Source: an uncultured Chlorobiaceae bacterium (GTDB taxonomy: Bacteria; Bacteroidota; Chlorobiia; Chlorobiales; Chlorobiaceae). Taken from it: a DNA stretch of 64,000 bases. A model generated the notes under the pieces. The model worked only from the letters and a program-made list of their open reading frames with translations, did no database searches and was not told the DNA's origin. The stretch spans positions 1 to 64,000 of the forward strand of contig CAIJVD010000006.1 in the NCBI GenBank assembly GCA_903824045.1. Direction: 5' to 3'. Shown here piece after piece: positions 1-8,915 of the stretch. A program made the position numbers and the translations under genes. Every line of letters begins with the position of its first letter. Position 1 is the stretch's first letter.

Positions 1-2
1 AC

Positions 3-92
3 AATACGACCAGGCGGCACAAGTCTCTCAAAGGAGAGGTTCCCGCCACTGTCTATTACTCGCAGATGGTCCAGGCCCCGGAGGCAGCATGA
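3..92 (+). CDS. 3' end of an unidentified gene (partial)
   Basis: An open frame runs in from the left edge and stops at TGA 90-92. It encodes about 29 residues ending TVYYSQMVQAPEAA. The composition looks protein-like, and the other two forward frames read as Arg/Pro-rich noise. Too little remains to assign a family. The roughly 100 bp between this stop and the next start would hold the next gene's promoter. Confidence 0.35.
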   Translation, partial: NTTRRHKSLKGEVPATVYYSQMVQAPEAA

Positions 93-196
93 GCAAACTT
101 ATTTTCTCTCGATAGCTGCCCTATAGATGGGGAGTACTTCAAAGGTACAGCCGAAATAAGGCCTCAAGAACACTGTTATCAGGAGAGAGAGTTGCA

Positions 197-976
197 ATGG
201 GAACGGTAATGCCGGCTGTTTTTTTAGGGCATGGGAACCCGATGAATGCGATTGATTCGAACATCTACACCGAAGGGTGGCGAGTGTTCGGTCGTAGCAT
301 CCCTCGCCCTAAGGCAATTCTTGCCATATCAGCCCACTGGTACGTGCCTGAAACGGCGGTATCTTCAACCCGCTCTCCTGAGACCATTCACGACTTTTAC
401 GGCTTTCCCAGGGAGCTGTATGACTTTACCTGGCCGGCACCGGGCAGCCCGAAAACGGCCGAAAGGGTCAGGGAGCTGCTTCAGCCTCTCGATCTCCGTA
501 TTGACGGCCAAAGGGGGCTCGATCACGGGGTGTGGTCGGTGCTCTGCCATCTCTTTGCCGATGCCGATATTCCGGTCGTTCAGCTCAGCATTGACGAAAC
601 CAAAGAGCCTGAATTTCACTACGAGACTGGCCGGCTTCTGCAGCCGCTGCGTGACGAGGGTGTTCTGATTGTCGGAAGCGGCAACATTGTGCACAACCTT
701 CGAGCCTACAGCTGGAGCGAAGCCCCTGTTCCGCCGCTGGACTGGGCGCTCAGGTTTGAGGAGGGAGTCCGGACAGCCATTCTTGAAGGGCGGGGGAGGG
801 AGCTTGTGCGTTACAGGATGATGGGCGAGGAGGGGCGTCTTGCGGTTCCTTCGCCCGACCACTTTCTTCCGCTCCTCTACATTCTTGGCCTGCAGAGTGA
901 GGGGGATGCGGTTACTTTTCCGGTTGAGGGGATTGAGGGCGGGGCCCTCTCCATGCTTTCGGTTCGCGTGGGCTGA
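197..976 (+). CDS. ygiD: 4,5-DOPA-extradiol-dioxygenase-like protein (LigB superfamily, YgiD type)
   Basis: This 259-residue protein matches the class III extradiol ring-cleavage dioxygenases in their single-domain YgiD/DODA form. These are non-haem metal enzymes that open catechol-type rings; the bacterial physiological substrate is usually unknown. Histidines that fit the metal/active site are H12 in GHGNPM, H47 in ISAHWYV, H166 in NIVHNLR and H222 in PDHFLPLL. The length is normal for the family. The ATG at 197 has a good Shine-Dalgarno sequence (aggagagaga, 181-190); an internal ATG at 209 has none. It stands upstream of an FMN reductase gene on the same strand with a 52-bp gap, so co-transcription is possible. 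The fold assignment is firm; the substrate is not known. Confidence 0.85.
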   Translation: MGTVMPAVFLGHGNPMNAIDSNIYTEGWRVFGRSIPRPKAILAISAHWYVPETAVSSTRSPETIHDFYGFPRELYDFTWPAPGSPKTAERVRELLQPLDLRIDGQRGLDHGVWSVLCHLFADADIPVVQLSIDETKEPEFHYETGRLLQPLRDEGVLIVGSGNIVHNLRAYSWSEAPVPPLDWALRFEEGVRTAILEGRGRELVRYRMMGEEGRLAVPSPDHFLPLLYILGLQSEGDAVTFPVEGIEGGALSMLSVRVG

Positions 977-1028
977 GTGGGCAGCGCTCTTCAGGTGAAT
1001 ACGCGGATAATCTTATTGCCATTGTACC

Positions 1029-1580
1029 ATGAACAACTATCGAATTGCGCTCATCGTCGGCAGCATCCGCAAGGATTCGCTGAACCGCCGCTTGGCCAGG
1101 GCTCTTATCCTGCTTGCCCCGGAGGGCTTCTCATTCACCGAGGTGCAGATTGCCGATCTTCCGCTCTACACCGAGGATGATGATCTCAGCCCGGCTGAAT
1201 CTGTCGTGCGGCTGAAAGGGGAGATCAAGGGTGCTGACGCGCTGATCTTTGTTACGCCTGAATACAATCGTTCGATTCCCGGCGTGCTCAAGAACGCCAT
1301 CGACCACGCTTCGCGTCCCTATGGCCAGAGTGTCTGGGCCGGGAAGCCAGCAGGTATCCTTGGTATTTCACCCGGCGCGGCGGGTACGGCTCTGGCCCAG
1401 CAGCATCTGCGCAACATCCTTGCCTTTCTTGATGTGCCGACGCTTGCTCAGCCCGAAGCCTTCATTCAGGCGCGGGAGGGGTTGTTCAGCGCGGACGGCG
1501 GCATCGGCGAAGGGAGCCGTCCTTTCTTGCAGAGCTGGATGGACCGCTATGCGGAGTGGGTAAGGGTGCACGCCCGATGA
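1029..1580 (+). CDS. NADPH-dependent FMN reductase (ChrR/YieF family)
   Basis: This 183-residue flavodoxin-fold reductase is of the NADPH-dependent FMN reductase / chromate-quinone reductase group. The phosphate-binding loop [13 protein letters not shown] lies at residues 11-23. The flavin-contact segment [17 protein letters not shown] lies near residues 77-95, and a GAAGTAL glycine-rich turn follows at about 117. The family uses NAD(P)H to reduce FMN, quinones or metal oxyanions in the cytoplasm and often protects against redox stress. That fits the thiol peroxidase gene next door, although the two genes are 91 bp apart. The substrate cannot be read from sequence. Confidence 0.88.
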   Translation: MNNYRIALIVGSIRKDSLNRRLARALILLAPEGFSFTEVQIADLPLYTEDDDLSPAESVVRLKGEIKGADALIFVTPEYNRSIPGVLKNAIDHASRPYGQSVWAGKPAGILGISPGAAGTALAQQHLRNILAFLDVPTLAQPEAFIQAREGLFSADGGIGEGSRPFLQSWMDRYAEWVRVHAR

Positions 1581-1671
1581 TCTTTCTCTTTCCTCTTTGC
1601 CGGATTGGTTTAACTTATTGTATTACTCACGCTCTTTCATCGTATCAATCATAACCGATAACGCTCTTCCC

Positions 1672-2172
1672 ATGGCACAAATTACACTAAAAGGCAACGC
1701 AATCGAGACCGTTGGAACGCTTCCTCTAAAAGGTTCCGAGGCACCATTTTTCTGTCTTGTGAAAACCGATCTCTCCGAAGCGGGTCCGGCCGATTTTGCC
1801 GGCAAGCGTCTTGTCCTGAATATTTTCCCGAGCCTTGATACGCCGGTCTGTGCGGCTTCTGTGAGGCGCTTCAACCAGGATGCGGCCTCGTTTGAGAACA
1901 CCGTCGTGCTCTGCATTTCGGCAGATCTTCCTTTTGCCCACAAGCGGTTCTGTGAAGTCGAGGGGCTGAACAATGTTGTGCCGCTTTCGGTCTTCCGTTC
2001 TACAGAGTTTGGTCGCGATTACGGCGTTACCATTACGTCCGGCCCTCTCAAGGGACTCCTGTCGCGCGCCATCGTCATTGTCGATGCTGACGGTCTGGTA
2101 AGCTACGCCCAGCAGGTGCCGGAGATCGTCGATGAGCCCGATTATGCCGCAGCAATAGCCTCACTGGCATAG
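1672..2172 (+). CDS. tpx: Thiol peroxidase Tpx
   Basis: This is an atypical 2-Cys peroxiredoxin of the Tpx group, which reduces lipid and hydrogen peroxides using thioredoxin. The peroxidatic cysteine is C60 in the hallmark SLDTPVC motif. The resolving cysteine is C94 in FCEVEGLN. At 166 residues it is the normal Tpx length. The frame stays open upstream to 1597, but Tpx proteins begin at MAQITLKGN, so ATG 1672 is chosen. A strong intrinsic terminator follows the stop by about 35 bp. The gene probably serves oxygen and peroxide defence in a strict anaerobe. Confidence 0.95.
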   Translation: MAQITLKGNAIETVGTLPLKGSEAPFFCLVKTDLSEAGPADFAGKRLVLNIFPSLDTPVCAASVRRFNQDAASFENTVVLCISADLPFAHKRFCEVEGLNNVVPLSVFRSTEFGRDYGVTITSGPLKGLLSRAIVIVDADGLVSYAQQVPEIVDEPDYAAAIASLA

Positions 2173-2208
2173 TTCCGATATTCACGGCTCCATTGGGGCC
2201 GAGTTCTG

Positions 2209-2235
2209 AAGCCGGCGTCGCTGCCGGCTTTTTTT
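2209..2235 (+). terminator. Rho-independent terminator after tpx
   Basis: An 8-bp perfect stem (aagccggc / gccggctt) with a 6-nt loop runs directly into a T tract. It ends the tpx transcript before riboflavin synthase. Confidence 0.85.
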
Positions 2236-2317
2236 ATGCTGGAGAGGGTTATATATTGAAGAACAGGCGATGATTGCTTTCGACGCCGCTGGTTTGCTGA
2301 ACGAGAACTGCCATGCC

Positions 2318-2974
2318 ATGTTTACCGGAATTATCAAGGATGTTGGCCGGGTTACCGGTATCACAAGGCGTAACGGAGGGTTGCGGCTGAGGGTGCTCTA
2401 CCGGAGTGCCGAGGAGTTCAGCGCTCTCTCGATTGACGAGAGCGTCAGTATCAACGGGGTCTGCCAGACGGTTGTGGCCCTTGGTGAGGACTTTTTCGAG
2501 GTGGACAGTGTCGAAGAGACCCTCAAAAAGACAACCCTTGGCGAGCTGCATGCCGGCTCTCCGGTGAATCTTGAACGGGCGCTTCGCCCTCTTGACCGTA
2601 TGGGTGGGCATTTCGTTCTGGGCCATGTCGATTGTGCTGCTTCGGTGCGTGAGATAAGGGAGCTCGGCTCAAGCCGTGAACTCTGGATCAGCTATCCCGA
2701 AGCCTTTCGGCCCTATATTGTTCCTGCCGGCTCGATAACCATTGACGGCATCAGCCTGACGGTTGCGCAGCTCGACGGGCAGCTCCTTGCCGTGGCAATC
2801 ATTCCCTATACTTTTGCACATACCACCCTCAATTTTCTCAAGGCGGGAAGCCGGGTGAACCTCGAGTTCGACATTCTTGGGAAATATGTTGCCCGCCAGA
2901 TGGGGCTTGGCTCCCGCTCCGACGGGGGAGCTGCAAAAATGGACGAAGCGTGGCTTCAGGAACATGGGTTTTAG
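2318..2974 (+). CDS. ribE: Riboflavin synthase, alpha subunit
   Basis: This enzyme dismutates two 6,7-dimethyl-8-ribityllumazines into riboflavin plus the pyrimidinedione precursor, the last step of riboflavin synthesis. The 218-residue protein begins with the near-invariant MFTGII and consists of two tandem lumazine-binding barrels. Each barrel carries an FTG / GHV-type ligand segment (HFVLGHVDC in the first-to-second transition, FDILGKYV at the end of the second). An in-frame ATG at 2270 would add 16 residues not found in the family, so 2318 is preferred. The stop TAG abuts the ATG of rarA, so the two genes are translationally adjacent. No FMN riboswitch was seen upstream. Confidence 0.95.
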   Translation: MFTGIIKDVGRVTGITRRNGGLRLRVLYRSAEEFSALSIDESVSINGVCQTVVALGEDFFEVDSVEETLKKTTLGELHAGSPVNLERALRPLDRMGGHFVLGHVDCAASVREIRELGSSRELWISYPEAFRPYIVPAGSITIDGISLTVAQLDGQLLAVAIIPYTFAHTTLNFLKAGSRVNLEFDILGKYVARQMGLGSRSDGGAAKMDEAWLQEHGF

Positions 2975-4318
2975 ATGAGTGACTCCGACTACATGCAGCC
3001 CGACCTCTTCCGGGTTCCCGACGCCGGGGATGCGGGGAGGGCTTTCCAGCCACTGGCCGAGCGCGTCAGGCCCCGCACGCTTGACGATATGGCAGGTCAG
3101 GAGCATCTGGTCGGCCCGACGGGCCCGCTCCGCCGCTTTCTTGTTTCGGGGCAGCTGCCATCAATGATATTCTGGGGCCCTCCGGGTTCCGGCAAGACAA
3201 CGCTTGCGGAGATCTGCGCTTGCTCGCTCAGCTACCGCTTCGAACAGCTTTCGGCGATCGATTCCGGCGTGAAGGATGTGCGCAAGGCGCTCGAGAGTGC
3301 CCGCAAGTCACGAAATGCCGGCGTGCGGACCATCCTTTTCATCGACGAGATTCATCGCTTCAACAAGGGACAGCAGGATACGCTGCTCCATGCCATCGAG
3401 CAGGGGCTGATCATCCTGATAGGCGCGACCACCGAAAACCCCTCCTTTGAGGTGAATGCGGCGCTTTTGAGCAGAATGCAGGTCTATATCCTCAAGCCTC
3501 TGGCGCCAGAGGAGATAGAACGGGTGATTCGCCGGGCACTCGCCCAGGACCGCCAGTTCAGCCATCTGTCGGTAGAGATTCCCGATATTGATTTTCTTCT
3601 GCAGTTTGCCGCAGGGGATGCGCGCAAGGCGTTGAACGCGGTTGAAACCGCACTCTCCCTCTTGCCCGACGAGACGCCCAATCCGGTGCTTCACAGGGAG
3701 CTGCTCGAGCGTGCGTTGCAGCATCGCGCACCGATATACGACAAGGGCGGGGAGAACCACTACGATATTATCTCCGCCTTCATCAAGTCCATGCGTGGCT
3801 CCGATCCCGATGCGGCGCTCTTCTGGCTTGCACGGATGCTTGAAGGGGGAGAAGACCCCAAGTTCATCGCCCGGAGGATGGTCATTTTCGCCAGTGAGGA
3901 TGTCGGCAATGCCGATCCTTACGGCCTTACGCTCGCCATCTCGGTCTTTCATGCAGTCGAAACAATCGGCCTTCCGGAAGCAAGGATCAACCTGGCCCAA
4001 GGGGTCACCTATCTTGCTTCAGCACCGAAGTCGAACGCCAGCTATCAGGGGATCAACGAGGCGCTTGCCGAAGTCCGCGAACTGCCGGAACTTCCCGTGC
4101 CCCTCCATCTGCGCAATGCGCCCACCAAACTTCTGAAAGCTGAAGGGTATGGCGAGGGCTATCGCTACCCGCACAGTTATCCGGAACACTTTGTTCGTCA
4201 GCGCTATTTTCCCGAGGGAGTTGAGCCGAAATCATACTACCGTCCTGGAGAGGAGGGACGGGAGAAGTATATCAAGGAGCGGCTCGACCGGCTCTGGAAC
4301 GACCGTGGCCGCAGTTGA
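2975..4318 (+). CDS. rarA: Replication-associated recombination protein RarA (MgsA)
   Basis: This AAA+ ATPase of the clamp-loader clade acts at stalled replication forks with SSB and RecA. The N-terminal segment carries the usual [14 protein letters not shown] box. Walker A is GPPGSGKT at 68-75, Walker B is FIDEIHRFN near 120, and a sensor-1 ATTENPSF follows near 150. The C-terminal half holds the MgsA tetramerisation domain ([28 protein letters not shown]). The length of 447 matches the family. Its ATG follows the ribE stop with no gap, so it is probably expressed from the ribE promoter. Confidence 0.95.
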   Translation: MSDSDYMQPDLFRVPDAGDAGRAFQPLAERVRPRTLDDMAGQEHLVGPTGPLRRFLVSGQLPSMIFWGPPGSGKTTLAEICACSLSYRFEQLSAIDSGVKDVRKALESARKSRNAGVRTILFIDEIHRFNKGQQDTLLHAIEQGLIILIGATTENPSFEVNAALLSRMQVYILKPLAPEEIERVIRRALAQDRQFSHLSVEIPDIDFLLQFAAGDARKALNAVETALSLLPDETPNPVLHRELLERALQHRAPIYDKGGENHYDIISAFIKSMRGSDPDAALFWLARMLEGGEDPKFIARRMVIFASEDVGNADPYGLTLAISVFHAVETIGLPEARINLAQGVTYLASAPKSNASYQGINEALAEVRELPELPVPLHLRNAPTKLLKAEGYGEGYRYPHSYPEHFVRQRYFPEGVEPKSYYRPGEEGREKYIKERLDRLWNDRGRS

Positions 4319-4418
4319 CCTTTCTGAAACGGGACGCTCTTTGTATATTGCGCCGTTACCGCTCATTATGGAGGAGTGGGGCGGAAGCGGTTTTTTTTCA
4401 TCAAGACAGAATCAGGTT

Positions 4419-5804
4419 ATGAACAGGTTGCGCGCAACTCTTTTTCTTTTGCTGTCGATTATCCTTTTTACGGCACCCCAATTCCTGCTCGCCGCCCCTG
4501 CCCAGTCCGCCACAGGGCTGACGCTTGAGGATGCGGTGCGAATCGGACTGGAAAAAAGCCGCACGCTTGAAATTGCCCGCCTCGACCGCGATATGGCCGG
4601 CCAGAAGATCCGCGAATCATGGTCGGCGGTACTGCCCCAGATTTCGACGGGGTTCAACTATACCCGTTCATTGAAGCCCTCTGTGCTGTTTTTTCCTCTT
4701 GATGCCCTGAAAGGCGGTAGCAGCAGCGCGTTCAGTCCGATTGAGATCAGTGCCGACAACACCGCAAATGCCACCCTCAACGTCAGCCAGCCGCTGTTCA
4801 ACGGTTCGGCAATAGCGGGAATCCGGGCGGCAGGCATTGTGCGCCGGATGAGCGAGGAGGCCTACCGGAATGCAGAGTCAGCCACGGTTGCTGATATCAA
4901 GATGGCCTACTTCGATGCCCTTATCTCCAGGGACCAGCTCAAGCTGATCGAGCAGAGCGTGGCGCGCTGGGAGCAGTCGCGAAAGGATACGAGATCGATG
5001 TTCCGCCAGGGGGTGGTCGCAGATATTGATACCCTCAAGGCATTCCTCTCGGTCGAGAATCTCAGGCCCGATCTCATACAGGCGGAAAACCGGGTGGGCA
5101 TTACCATGACAAGGCTCAAAAATGTGATGGGTCTCTCCCCGGACAGCTCAGTCGTGCTTTCGGGCAAACTCGAGCTTGCCAAGGGAGCATATCCCTCCGA
5201 AATCGCCGAGGCATATCGTGAAGCCCTCGAGATGCGGCCGGATTTTCGCCAGCTCGATCTTCAGGTTCAGGCGCAAGGCGAGAAGGTCTCTGCCGCTCGC
5301 GCGGAGCATCTTCCCGTGGTGAGCGCCTTCGGCCAGCTCGAGTCACAGACCGCATTCAACGACGGTGTGAAGCCCTCGGCATCACGCTGGCCGGTCTCTT
5401 CATCCGTCGGCCTGCAGGTGAGCCTCCCCATTTTCACAGGGTTCAGGACAAGCTCGAAGGTTGAGCAGGCAAAGATTGAGCAGCTGCAGACGCGCACACG
5501 ACTTGAGGATCTCAGGGCTAATATCAGGGCTGAAATAGAGGTGCGCATGGCAAACTTCACGGAGTCGCAGAAGAGAATCGAGGTGCAGACAAAAACCATA
5601 AGCGTCGCAGAGCGGAGCTACAGGATCTCCCAGCTCCGTTTCAAGGAGGGGATAGGTTCACGCCTAGAACTGACCGATGCAGAGCTCCAGCTCAACAAGG
5701 CCAAAACCAACTACCTGCAGGCAGTCTACGACTATCTGGTCTCCAGCGTCAATCTTGATCGCGCGCTCGGTCGCACCAGGGGAGCTGCCGCCGAAAAGGG
5801 GTGA
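4419..5804 (+). CDS. TolC-family outer membrane efflux protein
   Basis: This 461-residue protein starts with a hydrophobic signal peptide (about residues 1-27, ending near LLAAPAQSA). Two outer-membrane-efflux-protein repeats of long helices and short strands follow, the TolC trimer architecture of a periplasm-spanning tunnel. Typical repeat segments are LTLEDAVRIGLEKSRTLEIA near the N-terminus and the LEDLRANIRAEIEVRMANF helix in the second half. ATG 4419 is chosen because it begins the signal peptide. The longer open frame to 4149 overlaps rarA and encodes no recognisable sequence. No inner-membrane pump or adaptor gene is adjacent, so its partner and substrate are unknown. Confidence 0.88.
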   Translation: MNRLRATLFLLLSIILFTAPQFLLAAPAQSATGLTLEDAVRIGLEKSRTLEIARLDRDMAGQKIRESWSAVLPQISTGFNYTRSLKPSVLFFPLDALKGGSSSAFSPIEISADNTANATLNVSQPLFNGSAIAGIRAAGIVRRMSEEAYRNAESATVADIKMAYFDALISRDQLKLIEQSVARWEQSRKDTRSMFRQGVVADIDTLKAFLSVENLRPDLIQAENRVGITMTRLKNVMGLSPDSSVVLSGKLELAKGAYPSEIAEAYREALEMRPDFRQLDLQVQAQGEKVSAARAEHLPVVSAFGQLESQTAFNDGVKPSASRWPVSSSVGLQVSLPIFTGFRTSSKVEQAKIEQLQTRTRLEDLRANIRAEIEVRMANFTESQKRIEVQTKTISVAERSYRISQLRFKEGIGSRLELTDAELQLNKAKTNYLQAVYDYLVSSVNLDRALGRTRGAAAEKG

Positions 5805-5880
5805 CGGCGGGCCTGCTTTTTCCGGGGGAGATGACAATACCGGTAAAATCATAATTTAAAATGGGTAAGAATACCAACAG

Positions 5881-7173
5881 TTGAAGACCCAGCACACAAT
5901 AATACATGGCGACAGCCGCGAGATGAATCTTGTTGGCGACAAGTCGGTTCACCTTGTCATCACTTCGCCGCCATACTGGCAGCTCAAGGACTATGGCACC
6001 GATACACAGATCGGCTTTCATGAGAGCTACGAGAGCTACATTAACAATCTGAATCTTGTCTGGAAGGAGTGTGAGCGGGTACTCTATCCGGGTTGCCGCC
6101 TCTGTATCAACATCGGAGATCAGTTTGCCCGTTCGGTCTATTACGGCAGGTACAAGGTTATTCCGATCCGGACGGAGATTATCAAGTTCTGTGAGACTAT
6201 CGGTCTGGATTACATGGGTGCAGTAATCTGGCAGAAGGTCACAACGACCAATACTACCGGCGGAGCTTCAATCATGGGGAGTTTTCCTTACCCGCGTAAC
6301 GGCATTCTCAAACTTGACTATGAGTTTATCCTGATTTTTAAGAAATCGGGTGATGCACCCAAGCCGACCAAGGAGCAGAAAGAGCGTTCAGCAATGACTA
6401 CAGAGGAGTGGAACACCTATTTTTCAGGCCACTGGAATTTTGCCGGAGCAAAACAAGACGGTCACATTGCCATGTTTCCTGAAGAGCTTCCTCATCGTCT
6501 CATTAAAATGTTTGCATTTCAGAATGATACTGTGCTTGACCCGTTTATGGGAAGCGGTACTACGGCTCTCGCTGCGAAAAATCTTGACAGAAATTCCATC
6601 GGGTATGAAATAAACCCCGAGTTTATCGAGATCGCCAAAACAAAGCTCAACATTAACCAGCAGGATTTTGCAGGGACAGTATATGAGTTTCTGAATGACA
6701 CGGTCAAGGGTGACTTTGCCTCAGCGATTGAACAACTGCCTTACCGGTTTTCAGACCCTCACAAGCTCGATAAAAAACTTGATCCAAGAAAACTCACTTT
6801 TGGTTCGCGAATTGATAAAGCTGGTACCGCTCAGCGGGAAGAGCTGTTTACGGTAAGGGAGATTCTCAGCCCCGAGAAGGTGAGATTATCCAACGGGTTG
6901 ACGGTAAAACTGATTGGTATCAAGCCGGAGCCTTTTATGCACGACAGGGCTGTCAGCTATCTGGTTGAGAAAATTCAGGGAAAGCGGATATTCATGAAGT
7001 ATGACCGGATGAAATATGATAACGAGAATAACCTTCTCTGCTATCTCTATCTCGAAAACAAGACCTTCGTCAATGCTCATCTGATCAAAAGCAGGCTGGT
7101 CGGTATTGACAGCAGCTATGATTACAAGCAGAAGGAGAAATTTCTAACTCTGTCAGAACAACTCAATGGCTAA
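5881..7173 (+). CDS. Beta-class DNA methyltransferase (probable N4-cytosine, CTAG-type) with a SNase-like C-terminal domain
   Basis: This 430-residue modification enzyme has motif order IV-then-I (beta class). The catalytic TSPPYW lies at about 28-33 and the AdoMet-binding DPFMGSGTT at 220-228. SPPY is typical of N4-cytosine enzymes but also occurs in N6-adenine ones. The neighbouring MjaI-like nuclease suggests the CTAG specificity of MjaI (inference). Residues about 316-425 resemble a staphylococcal-nuclease fold (VKLIGI, then GKRIFMKYD, LLCYLYL and FVNAHLIKSRL). The residues aligned with SNase Arg35, Asp40 and Arg87 appear to be Lys, Lys and Asn, so nuclease activity is unlikely. The start is TTG 5881; a stop at 5866 rules out upstream starts, and the first ATG would lose the HGD box. 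The stop overlaps the nuclease start by 8 bp. Confidence 0.85.
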   Translation: MKTQHTIIHGDSREMNLVGDKSVHLVITSPPYWQLKDYGTDTQIGFHESYESYINNLNLVWKECERVLYPGCRLCINIGDQFARSVYYGRYKVIPIRTEIIKFCETIGLDYMGAVIWQKVTTTNTTGGASIMGSFPYPRNGILKLDYEFILIFKKSGDAPKPTKEQKERSAMTTEEWNTYFSGHWNFAGAKQDGHIAMFPEELPHRLIKMFAFQNDTVLDPFMGSGTTALAAKNLDRNSIGYEINPEFIEIAKTKLNINQQDFAGTVYEFLNDTVKGDFASAIEQLPYRFSDPHKLDKKLDPRKLTFGSRIDKAGTAQREELFTVREILSPEKVRLSNGLTVKLIGIKPEPFMHDRAVSYLVEKIQGKRIFMKYDRMKYDNENNLLCYLYLENKTFVNAHLIKSRLVGIDSSYDYKQKEKFLTLSEQLNG

Positions 7174-7804
7174 AGAGTGGATACTTAACAGCGCCATGAA
7201 CCGCTTTCAGCTTAATTTCAAGCGAAACGTCGGACCAACTTCCGAGTCAATCAGAGCATGTGCGCCTAAAACAGTCGAGGAGTGGCGGGCGTATTACTAT
7301 GCTTATGTCAAATCCGAAGCGCATATCGTGGAGCTTGGGAAAAAACTCTACGTCAAGATAACCGAGGTGATTGCAGCTGAGGTTGAAGCGGTGTCAGAAG
7401 AGGATTGCATTGCCTATATGAAGCAGCTGGTTATTGACTGAACGTTTGATGGCTATATGACCGAAATCAAGACGGTGTATGGTCAGCTCGAGCGTCTGCT
7501 CGAAGTTGCGATAGAGCCAGCATCTGATGAGTGGGACAGATTGTTTAATGTTGACTTCTATATAAAGGTGAGGGAGAAGTTTATCGGCCTCCAAATCAAG
7601 CCAATCTCATTCGGGGGTGGAACGGTCCAGTTGCCGGAAATATTCAAGGAAAAGGCAATTCAGTCAGAGACGCATCGGCGATTCACCGAGAAGTTTGGCG
7701 GAAAGGTGTTTTACATCTATTCGTATAAAAGCGGAGAGAAAAAGGAAATTTATAATAAGGAAGTTATCGATGAAATCACTGCAGAGATCAGAACTCTCGG
7801 ATGA
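7166..7804 (+). pseudogene. MjaI-family restriction endonuclease gene interrupted by an in-frame TGA
   Basis: The first part (7166-7441, 91 codons) reads MAKEWILNSAMNRFQL, then VGPTSESIRACAPKTVEEW, then LYVKITEVIAAEVEAVSEED. This matches the N-terminal half of MjaI-type (CTAG-cutting) endonucleases. TGA at 7439-7441 ends it. The same frame continues without gap as TFDGYMTEIKTVYGQLERLL and later DEWDRLFNVDFYIKV, EKFIGLQIKP and KVFYIYSYKSG, to TAA 7804. That is the C-terminal catalytic half. Both parts are in the same frame, so one codon change (most simply CGA to TGA) explains the split. Reading through would give about 212 residues. A separate start at ATG 7457 exists for the downstream half. 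Nuclease activity is probably lost unless the stop is suppressed or the halves associate. Confidence 0.75.
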
Positions 7805-7966
7805 AGGTAACTGTTGATTGGAAAATCCGTCAGTTATTAGTAATCGCACGGACTTGTCGGTAGGGGGTCTCGGCTTGGTGTGAGATTTTCCTTTGTGTTC
7901 GAAATGAGAGGGATAGGCTTGAGGTGAGGGAGCTTGGTTCGAAATGAGAAGAAGGGTTGACGGTTA

Positions 7967-8905
7967 TTATGTTTTTCCCGCCCAATAGACCAGGCTTGAG
8001 GCTTTTGCCGGTTCAGCCGCTCCTTTGAGGGCGAATGCTGCGGCTTTCAAGAGGGATTTTACCACTGACAGAACACCGAGCGGCAGGCCCTCTCTGTGGG
8101 CGCGGAGTCGTTCGCTGTGGAGAGTGTTGTAGAGCGTATCGGGGAGGTAGGGGGTTCTTCTCTGGATTCTGAGGCCATGCATTTCGAGCAGCTTTTCAAG
8201 TGTGTCGGGCGTGAAGTGGTAGAGGTGGCGCGGAGCGTCCCAGGCAATCCAGTTTTCGCCGTAGTGCAGCGCATCGAAGCTCGCGGGGTTCGGGAGTGCA
8301 ATGACCAGCTCGCCATCCCTTTTCAGCCACCGGGCCGCAAACGCAAGCGTTTCATGCAGGTCGTGGATATGTTCGAGTGCGTGCCACATCACAATACGGT
8401 CGAACGGGCCGCGCGCTGTATCGGCATCGGCGACACTCCGCCAGACGTTCACACCGCACCGCTTCTTCGCGAATGCCGCAGCCTCCTCATCGGGCTCAAT
8501 TCCGGCAAGATGAGCCGCAGGGATACGTTTTTTCTGGTGGAGCCAGGTGAGAAGGTCGCCAGTTGAACATCCTATTTCAAGAATCGACAGCTTCCTTGAA
8601 GGCTTTGGCGAACCTTTCAGGACAAGCGATGCCCTGTATCCGAGAAGGAGTCTCCTTGCGGCCAGATAGGACCTCTCTCTGGCTGTTGCGCCCTTTCCGC
8701 TTTGCAGGTAGGGGTCATAGGCGCCGCTATGGTAGTGTGCCGGAGCTTCGGATTGTTCAGGTCTGGGATTGAGCATGAGAAGCCCGGAAGAGGCGGAGCG
8801 GAGGAGCTCCCAATGCAGCTCGCCCGAAGAGTCGAAACGGTCGGGAAGGCGCAGAACGTGCAGAAATTTGGTAGAGTCGGTTATGGGGCAGGGAGCGGTT
8901 TCCAT
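7967..8905 (-). CDS. Class I SAM-dependent methyltransferase (UbiG/Methyltransf_23-like)
   Basis: This 312-residue protein has a Rossmann methyltransferase core. Motif I is ILEIGCSTGD at 108-117, the acidic post-I strand is LAGIEPDEEA, and the motif IV-like segment FDRIVMWHALEHIHD is followed by GELVIALPNP. The WDAPRHLYHFT box is typical of methyltransferases in surface-polysaccharide and lipid-modification loci. The substrate cannot be told from sequence. It lies 10 bp downstream of the HIT gene on the same strand, so the pair is likely one transcript. The 3' end faces the restriction-modification genes across about 160 bp. Confidence 0.8.
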   Translation of the reverse strand: METAPCPITDSTKFLHVLRLPDRFDSSGELHWELLRSASSGLLMLNPRPEQSEAPAHYHSGAYDPYLQSGKGATARERSYLAARRLLLGYRASLVLKGSPKPSRKLSILEIGCSTGDLLTWLHQKKRIPAAHLAGIEPDEEAAAFAKKRCGVNVWRSVADADTARGPFDRIVMWHALEHIHDLHETLAFAARWLKRDGELVIALPNPASFDALHYGENWIAWDAPRHLYHFTPDTLEKLLEMHGLRIQRRTPYLPDTLYNTLHSERLRAHREGLPLGVLSVVKSLLKAAAFALKGAAEPAKASSLVYWAGKT

Positions 8906-8915
8906 CGGGGAGGGG

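Noticed and set aside
2236-2317. FMN riboswitch before riboflavin synthase
   Set aside because: The leader is too short and has no paired conserved elements; only the tpx terminator is present.
4149-4418. Upstream extension of the TolC-like gene
   Set aside because: It overlaps rarA, reads as Arg/Ser/Thr-rich noise and would bury the signal peptide.
7897-7949. Two copies of gttcgaaatgaga 40 bp apart as a regulatory repeat
   Set aside because: A 13-bp direct repeat in a gap between convergent genes has no promoter context. It may be the remains of a small duplication.
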